A stretch of DNA of 64,000 nt, from NCBI RefSeq assembly GCF_036607905.1, contig NZ_CP144555.1, positions 3,906,001 through 3,970,000 of the forward strand, given 5' to 3'. The position numbers and the translations under genes were made by a program. Origin of the DNA: Streptomyces sp. SCSIO 75703. GTDB taxonomy: Bacteria > Actinomycetota > Actinomycetes > Streptomycetales > Streptomycetaceae. Numbering within the stretch: the first letter of the stretch is position 1; every line of letters starts with the position of its first letter. This document shows, piece after piece, positions 36,264 through 44,639 of this stretch. A model generated the notes under the pieces. The model made no database searches, was not told where the DNA came from, and worked only from the letters and a program-made list of their open reading frames with translations.

Positions 36264-36404
36264 GCTGCCCCTTCACCCCCGGCTCGTCTCGTGCCCTGTC
36301 GTGCCCGTGGTGCTCGTCGTGCGTTCCCGCCGAATGTAATGGGCGGGCGGGACGGCGCACTCCCCTTTGTGCCAATGCGCGCCCCTGGCGGGCTGTCCGT
36401 GGTA

Positions 36405-36424
36405 GGGGCACTTGGCAGTACCCC
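36405..36424. promoter_or_regulatory. Inverted repeat GGGGCACT-N4-AGTACCCC
   Basis: Seven of eight bases pair across a 4-bp centre, 142 nt upstream of the sigma gene. It is a candidate operator for the sigma operon; the binding protein is unknown. Confidence 0.4.
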
Positions 36425-36458
36425 CGCACGGTCGCTTACCCTCCCTCGTGTGACCGGA

Positions 36459-36499
36459 TTCGATTGAACTGGATCGAAAGCATACGAAACAAGCCGTAT
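36459..36499. promoter_or_regulatory. Two inverted repeats with the same 8-bp spacer, 22 bp apart
   Basis: TTCGAT-N8-ATCGAA (36459-36478) and ATACG-N8-CGTAT (36482-36499) are each perfect. Their centres are 22 bp apart, about two helical turns. They lie between the divergent ECF sigma and STAS genes in an AT-rich segment, as expected of a tandem operator. Confidence 0.45.
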
Positions 36500-36612
36500 T
36501 TGATCAGCGTCCGTTTTCTGCCCCGGGTTTGCGGGAACGGCCGGTGGGCAGGTGCGCGGCCAAGAAGCGTAGCCATGGCTTCCGTTTCGGGTGAAACCAG
36601 ACGTTCCGGCGA

Positions 36613-37002
36613 ATGAAGGGCATGGTGGTGGCGTTCAACGTGACCGGCGGCGAGCGCGGCGAGTGGGCCGTGCTCCAGGTGTCGGGCGAACTGGACATGG
36701 TGACCTCACCGGTGCTGCGGCAGCGGGTGCACGGCGAGGTGGCGGAGGGCCGGCACAGCCTCGTCCTGGACCTCACGGAGGTCCTCTTCTGCGATTCCAG
36801 CGGGGTCGGCGTCCTCATCGCGTCCCGGCGGCTGATCCGCTCCTGCCAGGGCCGGCTGCGCCTGATCCTGCCCGCCCGCGGGGCGGCCGACGGCTCCCAC
36901 GTCAACCGGGTCCTCGCCGCGCTCGGCGTCCGCCGGCTCTTCGACGTCCACCCCGACCTCGACTCCGCGACCGGCGACGAACCGCGCCCCCTCTCCGCCT
37001 GA
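36613..37002 (+). CDS. STAS-domain anti-sigma factor antagonist
   Basis: A 129-residue RsbV/SpoIIAA-type protein. The regulatory phosphorylation segment FCDSSGVGVLIASRR carries the expected Ser, and VLQVSGELDMVTSPVLRQ is the first STAS strand region. Unphosphorylated, it would bind an RsbW-type kinase and free a sigma factor; the RsbW-like ATPase at 38226 is a nearby candidate partner. The start is uncertain: GAAGGG inside the frame (36615) points to GTG 36628, giving MAFNVTGG. Confidence 0.88.
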   Translation: MKGMVVAFNVTGGERGEWAVLQVSGELDMVTSPVLRQRVHGEVAEGRHSLVLDLTEVLFCDSSGVGVLIASRRLIRSCQGRLRLILPARGAADGSHVNRVLAALGVRRLFDVHPDLDSATGDEPRPLSA

Positions 37003-37136
37003 CGGCACCCCCGCGTGTGACCTGCGCCTCCCCTCACGGGTGGACGGGACGCGATCACGCGGCGGTCCGCGCCCCGGCGTCGTACGCTCCGATCGAGATC
37101 ACCCTTCGACCTCGACGTAAGGCGGCCAGAGAAGAC

Positions 37137-37649
37137 ATGGTCAGCAACGATCACGAGCGCCGGATCGCCGCGCGGTTCGCCACCTTCGACCAGGACGGCA
37201 ACGGCTGCATCGACCGGCAGGACTTCAGCACGGCGGCCAAGGCGCTGCTCGCCGAGTTCGGCGTCGCCGCCCGCTCCGACCGGGGCCAGGCGCTCTACGA
37301 CGGCGCCGAGGCGTTCTGGCAGGGCATGGCGGGCATCGCGGACCGGGACGGCGACCAGCGCATCACCCGGCAGGAGTTCGTCACCGGCGCGGTCAAGCGG
37401 CTGCGGGACAACCCGGAGCGGTTCGGCGAGATCGCCCGCCCCTTCCTGCGCGCGGCCCTGCGGGTCGCCGCCGCGGACGGCGGCCCCACCGCCACCGTCG
37501 CGGACACCGCCCGCGTGCTCACCGTCCTCGGCGTCCCCGGCGAGGCGGCCCGCACGGCCGCCGCGGCGCTCGACACCGACGGCGACGGGCGGATCGGGGA
37601 GGCCGAGGTCGTCCCGGCGTTCGCGCGCTACTTCACGGTCCCCGACTAG
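37137..37649 (+). CDS. EF-hand calcium-binding protein (calerythrin-like)
   Basis: A 170-residue protein with three canonical EF loops: DQDGNGCIDRQDF (about 18), DRDGDQRITRQEF (about 70) and DTDGDGRIGEAEV (about 147). A degenerate third hand sits near 105. The four-hand layout matches actinobacterial calerythrin/CabC-type Ca2+ buffers or sensors in the cytoplasm. The ATG has AGAGAAG upstream. It lies 134 nt after the STAS gene, possibly with its own promoter. Confidence 0.9.
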   Translation: MVSNDHERRIAARFATFDQDGNGCIDRQDFSTAAKALLAEFGVAARSDRGQALYDGAEAFWQGMAGIADRDGDQRITRQEFVTGAVKRLRDNPERFGEIARPFLRAALRVAAADGGPTATVADTARVLTVLGVPGEAARTAAAALDTDGDGRIGEAEVVPAFARYFTVPD

Positions 37650-38225
37650 GTCTTTCGTGTGGATCAGGCCGGATCCTGCGAGCCCGGCGTGATCCGAGCG
37701 AGGGGCCCTGGTGCGTCCGACGCGTTCGACGCGTCGCCGAAGGTGGCATTCCGGCGGCGGCCCGGCCGCCGGATGTCACGGATCGTGGCGACAGGGCGTC
37801 ACGGAGCGTCGACACCGGGTCGTGTCCGGCGCGTGACCCGTCACGGCCCGGAGTCGGCGCCGGACTCCGGTACCTTGGGCGGGATGCGACTGGTCCCGGG
37901 CCCCGGCCACGCCGGAGCGGCGGTGGCGACGGCTCCGCCGCCGGCGGCACACGCCTTGTCCCGCAGGGCGGAACGGCCGTCCGCCGCCGCTTGTTCGACT
38001 CCCCGCGGCGAGCGTCGCACAGTATGCCGCACGGGTACTCCTTCGCGCGGGAATATGCCCGAAGCGCTTGTTGGCGTGACTGTACGTCAACCATGCTGTC
38101 CCACAGGGGGATCACGGTCCGTGATCCCCGAGTCGGCCTTTGTTCTGGCCATGCAGAGAATGGCTACGATCGTGGCCCTCATGAGGCGAGAGCCTTCATG
38201 TCCGCCGGTTCGGATGGTGTGAGCG
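37650..38225. other. Long intergenic region upstream of the RsbW-like gene
   Basis: A 576-nt region without a credible gene. Its last 220 bases are AT-richer and contain the palindrome at 38107-38129 and a possible promoter (TTCTGG-N16-TACGAT, -10 at about 38164-38169) before the ATPase gene. Confidence 0.6.
38107..38129. promoter_or_regulatory. Perfect 23-bp palindrome
   Basis: The 11-bp arm GGGGATCACGG and its exact complement surround a single T, about 97 nt before the ATPase gene. The odd centre and full symmetry fit a dimeric regulator's operator better than an RNA hairpin. It is immediately upstream of a likely promoter. Confidence 0.6.
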
Positions 38226-38699
38226 GTGCAGGTGCTTCAAGTGCAGCTGGAGATCCGGCCCGACCCCGCAGAGGTGGGGCGCGCGAGGAGGTGGGCGCGC
38301 TCCCGGCTCGCCGCGTCCGTGATAGCGGCGGACGAGTCGCTCGCCGAGACGATGGCCCTGCTCGTCTCGGAGCTCGTCACCAACGCCGTGGTGCACACCG
38401 GCCGTCCGGCCGTGCTGCGGCTGCACCTGCCGGCCGAGGCGGCCGACGGGGCCACCGTCCGCCTCGAAGTGGACGACATCAGCGGCCGTGCCCCGGCGCC
38501 CCGTTGCCCGAGCGGCGACGCGACCGGCGGCCGGGGCCTCGCCCTCGTCGAGGGGCTCGCCGACCGCTGGGGCTGGAGCCGCGAGGGCGCCGGCAAGCGC
38601 GTCTGGTGCGAACTCGACCGCACGGGCGGCACCTCCGCGCCCGCGGCGTGCGGCACCGGCGTCGTGCCGTACGGCGGTCTGGCGTACGAGGCGGTCTGA
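38226..38699 (+). CDS. RsbW-like ATP-binding (HATPase_c) anti-sigma/regulatory kinase
   Basis: A 157-residue protein with the GHKL fold. The N box is LVSELVTNAVVHTG, the G1 box LEVDDISG and the G2 box GGRGLALVEGLADRWG. Streptomyces encode many such short kinases that inhibit sigma factors or phosphorylate STAS proteins. The STAS gene 1.2 kb upstream makes a plausible partner. The start is uncertain, with GTGs at 38226 and 38232. No partner sigma-B-type gene is adjacent. Confidence 0.85.
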   Translation: MQVLQVQLEIRPDPAEVGRARRWARSRLAASVIAADESLAETMALLVSELVTNAVVHTGRPAVLRLHLPAEAADGATVRLEVDDISGRAPAPRCPSGDATGGRGLALVEGLADRWGWSREGAGKRVWCELDRTGGTSAPAACGTGVVPYGGLAYEAV

Positions 38700-39360
38700 C
38701 GCCCCCTCTTCCGGGCCCTGCGGCGGGCCGTGGGGCCCCGGGGTGCGGGCGCCCCGCGCACCGGGGGTGGGCCCCTCGGGTGCGCCGGGGGCACGGACTC
38801 CCGTTCCCTCGCGGCGAGATGCTGTGGTGCGCCGGGGCGTGCTTCCGTGCGCGCACCACACCAACCGGGCATACGGGAGGAATACCCCGGGCCCTGTTGA
38901 CGGATCGTGACCATTTCCTCACGCTGTAGGCAACGATTCGCCGTGAGGGGACGACGAGGGTTCGGTGACGGGAGCCCTCGACGAGTGTGGGTCGTGATGC
39001 GGCGTCGCTTCTCCCGGGGGACGACTCGGGGGGTCGGGGAGAAGCCGGGGCGGGAGCGCCGGAGCCGAGTGGCGGCGGGCGGTGCCATGCTCGGGGCGGA
39101 CATCGCCACGCCGTCGCCGGTGCAGGGGGGGATGGCCGGCGGCCCGCCGTCCACAGCCTGTGGACGACCGTCGCGAACGGGCACGGAGGCCGGGGGCTCC
39201 AGGGGGGCGCCTCCGGCCGCCCCGACCGGCGACCGACCCCACCGGGGGGCGGGGCGCGGCGCCGGGCACCTGCCAGGTCGCGCGCTGACGGCGCTGGTCA
39301 TCCGGCGCCGGCCGGTGCCCGTACCGGCCTGACCTCCGGTCCGCGCGGGCGGGGCGGGGG
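38700..39360. other. Convergent intergenic region, no convincing gene
   Basis: 660 nt between two convergent genes. The first 75 bases contain nested G/C inverted repeats (38732-38775). TTGACG at 38897 followed by an AT-richer stretch could be a promoter, but no reading frame after it has a ribosome site or a recognisable protein. Confidence 0.5.
38732..38775. terminator. Nested hairpin after the RsbW-like gene
   Basis: An outer 7-bp stem (GGGGCCC at 38732 with GGGCCCC at 38769) encloses an inner 6-bp stem (GGTGCG with CGCACC). It lies 33 nt after the stop codon. Confidence 0.5.
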
Positions 39361-40584
39361 TCAGCGGGGGAGGCGGGAGACGGGACCCGAGCGGCCCTTG
39401 GCGTCCCGGCGGGCGACGGCCCGCGCGATCCGCTCCGCGTCGAGCGCCAACTCGCGCAGCATGCCGCTGATCGGGTTGGTGAAGCCGGTGAAGTACAGCC
39501 CGGGGGCCCCCTCGGGGGAGCGGCCCCCGCGCACGGCCGGCCGGCCCCGCTCGTCGAGCACCCCGAGGTGGCCCACCAGCGGCTCCAGCCCGCGGCGGTA
39601 GCCGGTGGCCGCGAGGACCACGTCAGGGGCGACGCGCTCGCCGTCGGCGAGGAGCACCTCGCCGTCCTCGAACCCCTCGACGGCCGCCACCACCTCGACC
39701 CGGCCCGCGCGCACCGCGGCGATCAGCCCGGCGTCCTGCACCGGTATCGCGCCCTCGGCGACCCGGCTGTAGAGGCCCGTACGGGGGCGCGGCAGCCCGT
39801 GCGCCGACAGGTCCGGCACGCTGATCCGGGCCACCGGCCGGGCGAGCCGGTCCACCAGGCCGACCGGCAGCCGCCGCACCAGGACACCGGTGTACTGGGA
39901 GGGCCAGCCGGCCGTCGAGCGGCGCAGCAGGTGCGGTGCCGTGCGCACCGCGAGCCGCACCCGCGCGGCGCCGCCCTCGGCCAGGTCCACGGCGATCTCG
40001 GCACCGGTGTTGCCGACGCCGACGACGAGGACGTCGCGGCCGGCGTAGGGGGCCGCGTTGCGGTAGTCACGGGCGTGCAGGATCTCGCCGGTGTACGTGT
40101 CGCGGCCGGGCCAGTCGGGCAGCCGCGGGGTGTGGTTGTGGCCGGTGGCGACCACGACCGCGGCGCCGGTCAGCTCACGGCCCCCGGAGCCGCGCAGCAG
40201 CCAGCCCCCGTCGGGCAGCGGCTCGACGCGGGAGACCTCGACGCCGGTCACGATCTCCAGGTGGTGGTGCTCGGCGTACTTCTCCAGGTAGCGCACGACG
40301 TCGTCGCGGGCCGGCCAGCGGCCGAAGCGGCGGGGCATCGGCAGTCCGGGCAGCGAGGACAGGCGGCGGGTGGTGTGCAGCCGGAGCCGGTCGTAGTGGC
40401 TCCGCCAGGAGGCGCCCACGCGGTCGGACCGCTCCAGGACGACGGCGCGCAGTCCCCGGGCGCGCAGTTCGTGGGCGACGGCGAGACCGCCGGGTCCCGC
40501 GCCGACGACGTACACGGGGCGGTCCGCGGGCGCGGTCCGCGACGGAGCGGAGGGGGGCTCGGCGGAGGCGGAGGAGTCGGCCAT
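39361..40584 (-). CDS. Flavin-containing monooxygenase-like FAD/NAD(P)-binding protein
   Basis: A 407-residue class B-type flavoprotein. The FAD Rossmann motif is VYVVGAGPGGLAVAHEL near residue 24, followed by ERSDRVGASWRSHYDRLRLHT. The NADPH motif is VLVVGVGNTGAEIAVDLAEGG near 185, and an ATGYRRGL motif sits late. It probably oxygenates N, S or ketone groups, or acts as a YUCCA-like enzyme; the substrate is unknown. The ATG at 40584 has TACGCT exactly 6 nt upstream and no ribosome site, so the transcript is probably leaderless. It is divergent from the GNAT gene. Confidence 0.85.
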   Translation of the reverse strand: MADSSASAEPPSAPSRTAPADRPVYVVGAGPGGLAVAHELRARGLRAVVLERSDRVGASWRSHYDRLRLHTTRRLSSLPGLPMPRRFGRWPARDDVVRYLEKYAEHHHLEIVTGVEVSRVEPLPDGGWLLRGSGGRELTGAAVVVATGHNHTPRLPDWPGRDTYTGEILHARDYRNAAPYAGRDVLVVGVGNTGAEIAVDLAEGGAARVRLAVRTAPHLLRRSTAGWPSQYTGVLVRRLPVGLVDRLARPVARISVPDLSAHGLPRPRTGLYSRVAEGAIPVQDAGLIAAVRAGRVEVVAAVEGFEDGEVLLADGERVAPDVVLAATGYRRGLEPLVGHLGVLDERGRPAVRGGRSPEGAPGLYFTGFTNPISGMLRELALDAERIARAVARRDAKGRSGPVSRLPR

Positions 40585-40619
40585 GCGCCGAGCGTAATAT
40601 CGCACCGGTTTGATGGGTA

Positions 40620-40633
40620 TCGGTCAAGACCGA
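40620..40633. promoter_or_regulatory. Inverted repeat TCGGT-CAAG-ACCGA
   Basis: A perfect 5-bp arm pair across 4 bp in the divergent region between the monooxygenase and GNAT genes, about 30 nt upstream of the monooxygenase -10. It is a candidate operator. Confidence 0.35.
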
Positions 40634-40751
40634 AATCGGTTGCGAATCGATCACGACTGTCCCGCCGGCCCCTCCCCGGGGCGGTCGCGCCGTCGCGCCG
40701 TCGCGTCGGGACGGCGGGCCGGGGGACGGGCCGGTCGGATTGAATGGGCGG

Positions 40752-41363
40752 ATGGCCCACACACCGATGCGCACCCTCGCCCCCTCCCTGACCGAGCCGC
40801 GCGGACACGGACTGCGCCTGTGCGCCTGGGACGCGGGCTCCGACGCCGACGTACGGACCTGGCTGCGCGGCCTCCAGGACCCCGAGTTCCTGCGCTGGAA
40901 CACCCCGTTGACCGTGCTGACCGGGCCGGACGCGGCCCGCCGATCGCTGCGGGCGCGGGCGCTCGACGCGGGGGAGGGCCGGTCCGCCTCCTTCCGGATC
41001 ACCGGCGCGGAGAGCGGCACGGCGCTCGGGCACATCGGCGTCAACGAGATCAACCGCCCGATGAAGCTCGCCCGGGTCGGCTACTGGGTGCTCCCCGAGG
41101 CGCGCGGCCGGGGCGTCGCCACCCGCGCCCTGCTCCTCGCCTCCCGCTGGGCCTTCGCCGAACTGGGCCTGCACCGCCTGGAACTGGGCCACGCGGTGGG
41201 ACACGTGATCTCGTGCAGGGTCGCCGAGCGCTGCGGGTACCGCCACGAGGGCACCATGCGCGGCGCCCTCTTCGAAGCCGGCCGTCAGGACGCCTTCCGC
41301 GACGCCCACCTGCACGCCCGGCTGGCGGGGGACGAGGAGCCCGAGGCGCCCGCCCTGCCCTGA
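40752..41363 (+). CDS. GNAT acetyltransferase (RimJ/RimL type)
   Basis: A 203-residue N-acetyltransferase of the Acetyltransf_3 class. The acetyl-CoA loop is VLPEARGRGVATRALLLASRWAF, followed by LELGHAVGHVISCRVAERCGYRHEGTMR, typical of RimJ/RimL-like enzymes. The acceptor (protein N-terminus or small molecule) is not evident. The start is uncertain; ATG 40752 is used, with TTG 40740 and ATG 40767 as alternatives. It is convergent with the following gene, with 7 nt between stop codons. Confidence 0.82.
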   Translation: MAHTPMRTLAPSLTEPRGHGLRLCAWDAGSDADVRTWLRGLQDPEFLRWNTPLTVLTGPDAARRSLRARALDAGEGRSASFRITGAESGTALGHIGVNEINRPMKLARVGYWVLPEARGRGVATRALLLASRWAFAELGLHRLELGHAVGHVISCRVAERCGYRHEGTMRGALFEAGRQDAFRDAHLHARLAGDEEPEAPALP

Positions 41364-41370
41364 GCGCCGG

Positions 41371-42039
41371 TCACGGCCACAGCAGCCCGCGCTCCCAGGG
41401 CCCCTCGCCAGTGCGCCGGTAGACGAGGCGCACGTGGCGGCGGCGGGCCTCGCCCTGGAAGAACTCCACCTCCTCCGGACGCAGCCGGTACAGCGTCCAG
41501 GACGGCACCGGCGCGTCCGGTTCCCGGGCCGCCCGCTCCCAGGCCGCCTCCGAGGCCCGCGCCAGCTCCCGCGCCGAGCCGAGCGGCGCGCTCTGCCGGC
41601 CGGTGAGCGCGGCGGCGAGGGCGCCGGTCGAACGGGCGCCCAGACCGGCCCGCGCCTCCCGCGCCGGGGCGGTGGCCACCGGTCCGCGCACGCGCACCTC
41701 GCGGCCGAGTACCGGCCAGTAGAAGACCAGCGCCGCGTACGGGCGGGCGGCGAGTTGGCCGCCCTTGCGGCTGTCGGCGTGCGAGGCGAAGGCCCAGCCG
41801 TCGGCGCCGGCGCCGTGCAGCATCACGATGCGGGCGTCGGCGCGGCCCTCGGCGTCGGAGGTGGCCAGCGTCATGGTGTGCGGTTCGCGTTCCCCGGCCG
41901 CCACGGCCTCACCGAACCAGCGGGTGAACAGCTCCAGCGGTTCGCCGGGCGCCGCGGCCGTGTCGAAGGGCGGCAGGCCGGTGACGTCCGGGTCCCACAC
42001 CCGCAGCGAGCGCAGCAGTACGTCGAGATCGGTTCCCAT
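41371..42039 (-). CDS. Pyridoxamine 5'-phosphate oxidase family protein (second PdxH-like)
   Basis: A 222-residue PdxH/PhzG-like flavoprotein. The FMN-binding segment ADARIVMLHGAGADGWAFA and SRKGGQLAARPYAALVFYWP match PdxH, but the C-terminus (RRHVRLVYRRTGEGPWERGLLWP) and several active-site stretches diverge from pdxH at 14168. It may act on another substrate. The ATG has GACAAT 6 nt upstream and no ribosome site, so it looks leaderless. Confidence 0.82.
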   Translation of the reverse strand: MGTDLDVLLRSLRVWDPDVTGLPPFDTAAAPGEPLELFTRWFGEAVAAGEREPHTMTLATSDAEGRADARIVMLHGAGADGWAFASHADSRKGGQLAARPYAALVFYWPVLGREVRVRGPVATAPAREARAGLGARSTGALAAALTGRQSAPLGSARELARASEAAWERAAREPDAPVPSWTLYRLRPEEVEFFQGEARRRHVRLVYRRTGEGPWERGLLWP

Positions 42040-42138
42040 GGCCCGATTGTCACGCGGCCGGCGGGCCGGCGGTCACCGCGGCGCGGGCCCGGTCGCCGGG
42101 CCGGACGGAGAGGGCCGGGGCCGGGGGCGGCGGCCGGG

Positions 42139-42564
42139 TCAGAGCGATCCGAGGTCGGAGGAGACCCAGTGCTCGGGCCGCATCCGCAGCACGACCTGCT
42201 CGCCGTGGCCGGCCGCGGCGGCGGTGACGTAGGCGTCGACCTTGTCCGCCGGCAGGTAGCGGGCGGACAGCTCCCGCAGCCGCTCGGCGGTGGAGGGGGC
42301 GGTGTCGACGACGGGACCCTCCACCGAGACGTAGCGGACGGTGGGCGTGACCCGGTCGACCAGCAGGGTGAACCGGCCCGCGGCCTGGATCAGCCGGTTC
42401 TTGCGGCTCTCCGCCCCGGTCATGATCCAGACCTCGCCGCCGGGCGCGTACTGGTACCAGATCGGCACGGACAGCGGGGCGCGGTCCGCCCCGGCGTGGA
42501 CCGAGAGCGCGGCGACGTGGGGCTCGGCCAGGAACGCCTCGCGCTCTTCGCGGGTGAGGGCCAT
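42139..42564 (-). CDS. PNPOx-fold flavin/F420-type oxidoreductase
   Basis: A 141-residue small split-barrel protein. It begins MALTREEREAFLAEPHVAALSV and contains PLSVPIWYQYAPGGEVWIMTG and SRKNRLIQAAGRFTLLVDR, the pattern of actinobacterial 'pyridoxamine phosphate oxidase family' proteins that often bind F420, FMN or haem. The ATG at 42564 has GGAG 6 nt upstream; a GTG directly before it is less likely. F420 is plausible because fbiC lies 9 kb away, but the cofactor cannot be assigned here. Confidence 0.8.
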   Translation of the reverse strand: MALTREEREAFLAEPHVAALSVHAGADRAPLSVPIWYQYAPGGEVWIMTGAESRKNRLIQAAGRFTLLVDRVTPTVRYVSVEGPVVDTAPSTAERLRELSARYLPADKVDAYVTAAAAGHGEQVVLRMRPEHWVSSDLGSL

Positions 42565-42619
42565 CACGGTCTCCTTCGGCGGTGGGGGAGGGAGGGGCCG
42601 CGGGGCCCCGGAAGCACGA

Positions 42620-42656
42620 CAGGCGGTGGCCCACTCTCGGGGTGGGCCACCGCCTG
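42620..42656 (-). terminator. Very strong hairpin after the TetR gene
   Basis: A perfect 15-bp stem (CAGGCGGTGGCCCAC) with a 7-nt loop, 82 nt downstream of the TetR stop on the minus strand and upstream of the PNPOx-fold gene. Confidence 0.85.
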
Positions 42657-42737
42657 CGGGACAGGACGTGGAGGGCGGACGGTGCGGTGGGGCAGGGATG
42701 ACAGGCTGCCGCGGCGTCGCTCGGAGCTGGGCGGGGG

Positions 42738-43385
42738 TTACCGGGCGGGCTTCCTCCCGGTGACACCGAGGTAGGTCAACAGCGCCAGGGTGGGCTTGAG
42801 TTCGGCCTGCTTGACGCCCCAGGAGGTGAAGCCCTTCTGGTGCGAGGCGGCGGCGGCGAGCATGACGACCAGCGAACCGGCGACCGCCGCCGGGTTCACG
42901 TCCGGGTCGACCCGGCCCTTGGCCTGGAGTTCGGCGACCGCTTCCGACAGGGAGGAGTTCACCGCGTTGAGGACCTTCATCCGGATCTTGGCGAACCGCT
43001 TGTCGCCCTCGGCCGCGCCCAGGTCCACGACCCGCAGGATCGCGTCGTGGCGCCGCCAGAACTCCAGGAACCCGTCGACGAGTTCCTGTGCGGTCTGCCA
43101 GCCGGCCTTGCCCGCCCAGGAGCGGCCGGCCAGCAGCGCGGAGAGGTCGGAGGTCTCGGCGGCCATGCCGTCCGCCAGCTCCAGCACGGCACCTTCGACG
43201 TCCGGGAAGTACTGGTAGAAGGTCGCGGGGGAGGTGCCGGCCTTGCGCGCGACGTCGATGACCTTGACATCCCGGTAGGGAGAGGAACGGAGCATCTCGC
43301 TGAGGCAGTCGAGCAGCTTCTGCCGGGTCGCCTGCCCACGCCGACCGGCCACGCGGCCGTCGACGGTACGCACTTGTCCTGTCAT
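42738..43385 (-). CDS. TetR-family regulator
   Basis: A 215-residue TetR protein with an extended N-terminus and [30 protein letters not shown]. The C-terminal domain ends near [20 protein letters not shown]. From memory a close relative sits just upstream of afsK in other Streptomyces. The ATG has TAAGCT exactly 6 nt upstream and no ribosome site, so the mRNA is probably leaderless. It is divergent from the VOC gene, 122 nt away, which makes that gene a possible target. Confidence 0.85.
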   Translation of the reverse strand: MTGQVRTVDGRVAGRRGQATRQKLLDCLSEMLRSSPYRDVKVIDVARKAGTSPATFYQYFPDVEGAVLELADGMAAETSDLSALLAGRSWAGKAGWQTAQELVDGFLEFWRRHDAILRVVDLGAAEGDKRFAKIRMKVLNAVNSSLSEAVAELQAKGRVDPDVNPAAVAGSLVVMLAAAASHQKGFTSWGVKQAELKPTLALLTYLGVTGRKPAR

Positions 43386-43507
43386 GCCGTCAGCTTACCG
43401 ACGGGGGGTGGGAGCGCGATTCGGCCGACTGCAAATGGGGTGCGGGGGCGATATGTACGGGTGATTCCTGGTCTGCGGCGTGCCGGAGGGACCGCTACGT
43501 TGACCGC

Positions 43508-44440
43508 ATGGCCGAAAAAGGTGCATCCGCGGAGAGGGTGTCCGCGTACACGGAAGGCGTCCCCTGCTGGGTGGACGCGCAGCTCTCCGACATCGAGGCG
43601 GGCAAGCGTTTCTACGGCGGGCTGTTCGGGTGGACCTTCGAGGAGACGGGCCGCGAGGACCGGTCGGTGTGGGCGCTGCTGGACGGCGAACCGGTCGCCG
43701 CGCTCGTCCCCAAGACGGACGGGCGGCTGCCCAGCGTCTGGACGGTGTACTTCGCCGCCGACGACGCGGGGGCCCTGGCCGGGCGGATCCGGGCGGCGGG
43801 CGGCACGGTCGTCGTCCCGCCCCACCCGGTCGCCGACCTGGGCACGGCGGCCCTGGTCACGGACCCGCAGAACGCCGTCTTCGCCCTGTGGGAGGCGGGA
43901 CCGGCCCCCGGCCGCGCACGGGACGCCGCCCCCGCCGCCGGGCAGGCCGCCCCCGCCGCCGGGGACGCCGGGCACGCCGAGGGTGCCGAGGACGCCGGGC
44001 ACGCGCCGCCCGCCGAGGGCACCCCGTCCGGCGGCGCCGGCGCCCCCGCGGGTACGGGCACCGCCCGCCCCCGTACCACCGACCTGCGCCCCTTCCCGGG
44101 CTTCGGCAGGCGCCGGGTGCCCGGGGCGTTCGTGTGGGCCGAGCTGTACACCCGGGACACCGGGGCCGCCAACGCCTTCTACGGGGACCTCTTCCACGAC
44201 GCCCTCTTCGGCCCCGGCGCCGACCCGGACGTCGGCCGCGCCCGGGTCCTCGACGTCTTCCCCGCCGAGATGCCGCCGCACTTCCTGGTCCACTTCCTGG
44301 TCCGCGACTGCGAGGCGGCGCTCGGCGAGGCGGCCCGGCTCGGCGGACGGGTGCAGGTCCCCCCGTTCGAGACGTCCTACGGGCGGGTGGCCGTGGTCTC
44401 CGACGGTCAGGGCGCCTCCTTCGCCGTACTGCAACGCTGA
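43508..44440 (+). CDS. Two-domain VOC/glyoxalase-family protein
   Basis: A 310-residue protein with two VOC domains. The first (about 12-125) begins [30 protein letters not shown]. The second (about 200-305) begins [25 protein letters not shown]. They are joined by an Ala/Pro/Gly-rich linker of about 60 residues. Such proteins are metal-dependent lyases, dioxygenases or resistance binders; no substrate is evident. TACGTT lies 6 nt before the ATG, suggesting a leaderless mRNA. Confidence 0.82.
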   Translation: MAEKGASAERVSAYTEGVPCWVDAQLSDIEAGKRFYGGLFGWTFEETGREDRSVWALLDGEPVAALVPKTDGRLPSVWTVYFAADDAGALAGRIRAAGGTVVVPPHPVADLGTAALVTDPQNAVFALWEAGPAPGRARDAAPAAGQAAPAAGDAGHAEGAEDAGHAPPAEGTPSGGAGAPAGTGTARPRTTDLRPFPGFGRRRVPGAFVWAELYTRDTGAANAFYGDLFHDALFGPGADPDVGRARVLDVFPAEMPPHFLVHFLVRDCEAALGEAARLGGRVQVPPFETSYGRVAVVSDGQGASFAVLQR

Positions 44441-44639
44441 AGCGCCCCCGCGCCCCGCCCCCCGCCGTCCTTCGCCCGGGATTCTGGCGAGACACCCGGA
44501 TTGTCCGGGGGTTCGCCAGCAGCGCCCGGGACAGGAACAATCGGGGGGCGTGCCGCGATGGCGGCGGGGTGGTGAGACGCTGCACTTCGGTCGCGTCCGG
44601 ATGTGGGCGACGCGGCTCGTACGGGGAGGTGGCAGGCAA

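Larger units (their letters stand above)
36264..36612. promoter_or_regulatory. Divergent control region, ECF sigma/STAS
   Basis: This 349-nt region holds three inverted repeats (36405-36424, 36459-36478, 36482-36499) and the AT-richest stretch nearby (36455-36515). GTTT-N15-GGGCAG around 36527-36551 faintly resembles a SigB/SigH-type promoter for the STAS gene. Confidence 0.55.

Noticed and set aside
36527..36551. GTTT-N15-GGGCAG as a SigB-type promoter for the STAS gene
   Set aside because: Only a partial match to GNNTN14-16GGGTAY; too weak to call, so mentioned only as a resemblance.
37659..38222. Possible 187-codon gene upstream of the RsbW-like ATPase
   Set aside because: Composition is not protein-like; it runs across the palindrome and promoter zone and has no ribosome site.
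38907..39332. Possible 141-codon gene in the 660-nt gap before the FAD monooxygenase
   Set aside because: No ribosome site and a low-complexity Arg/Gly/Pro product, with a comparable open frame on the other strand.
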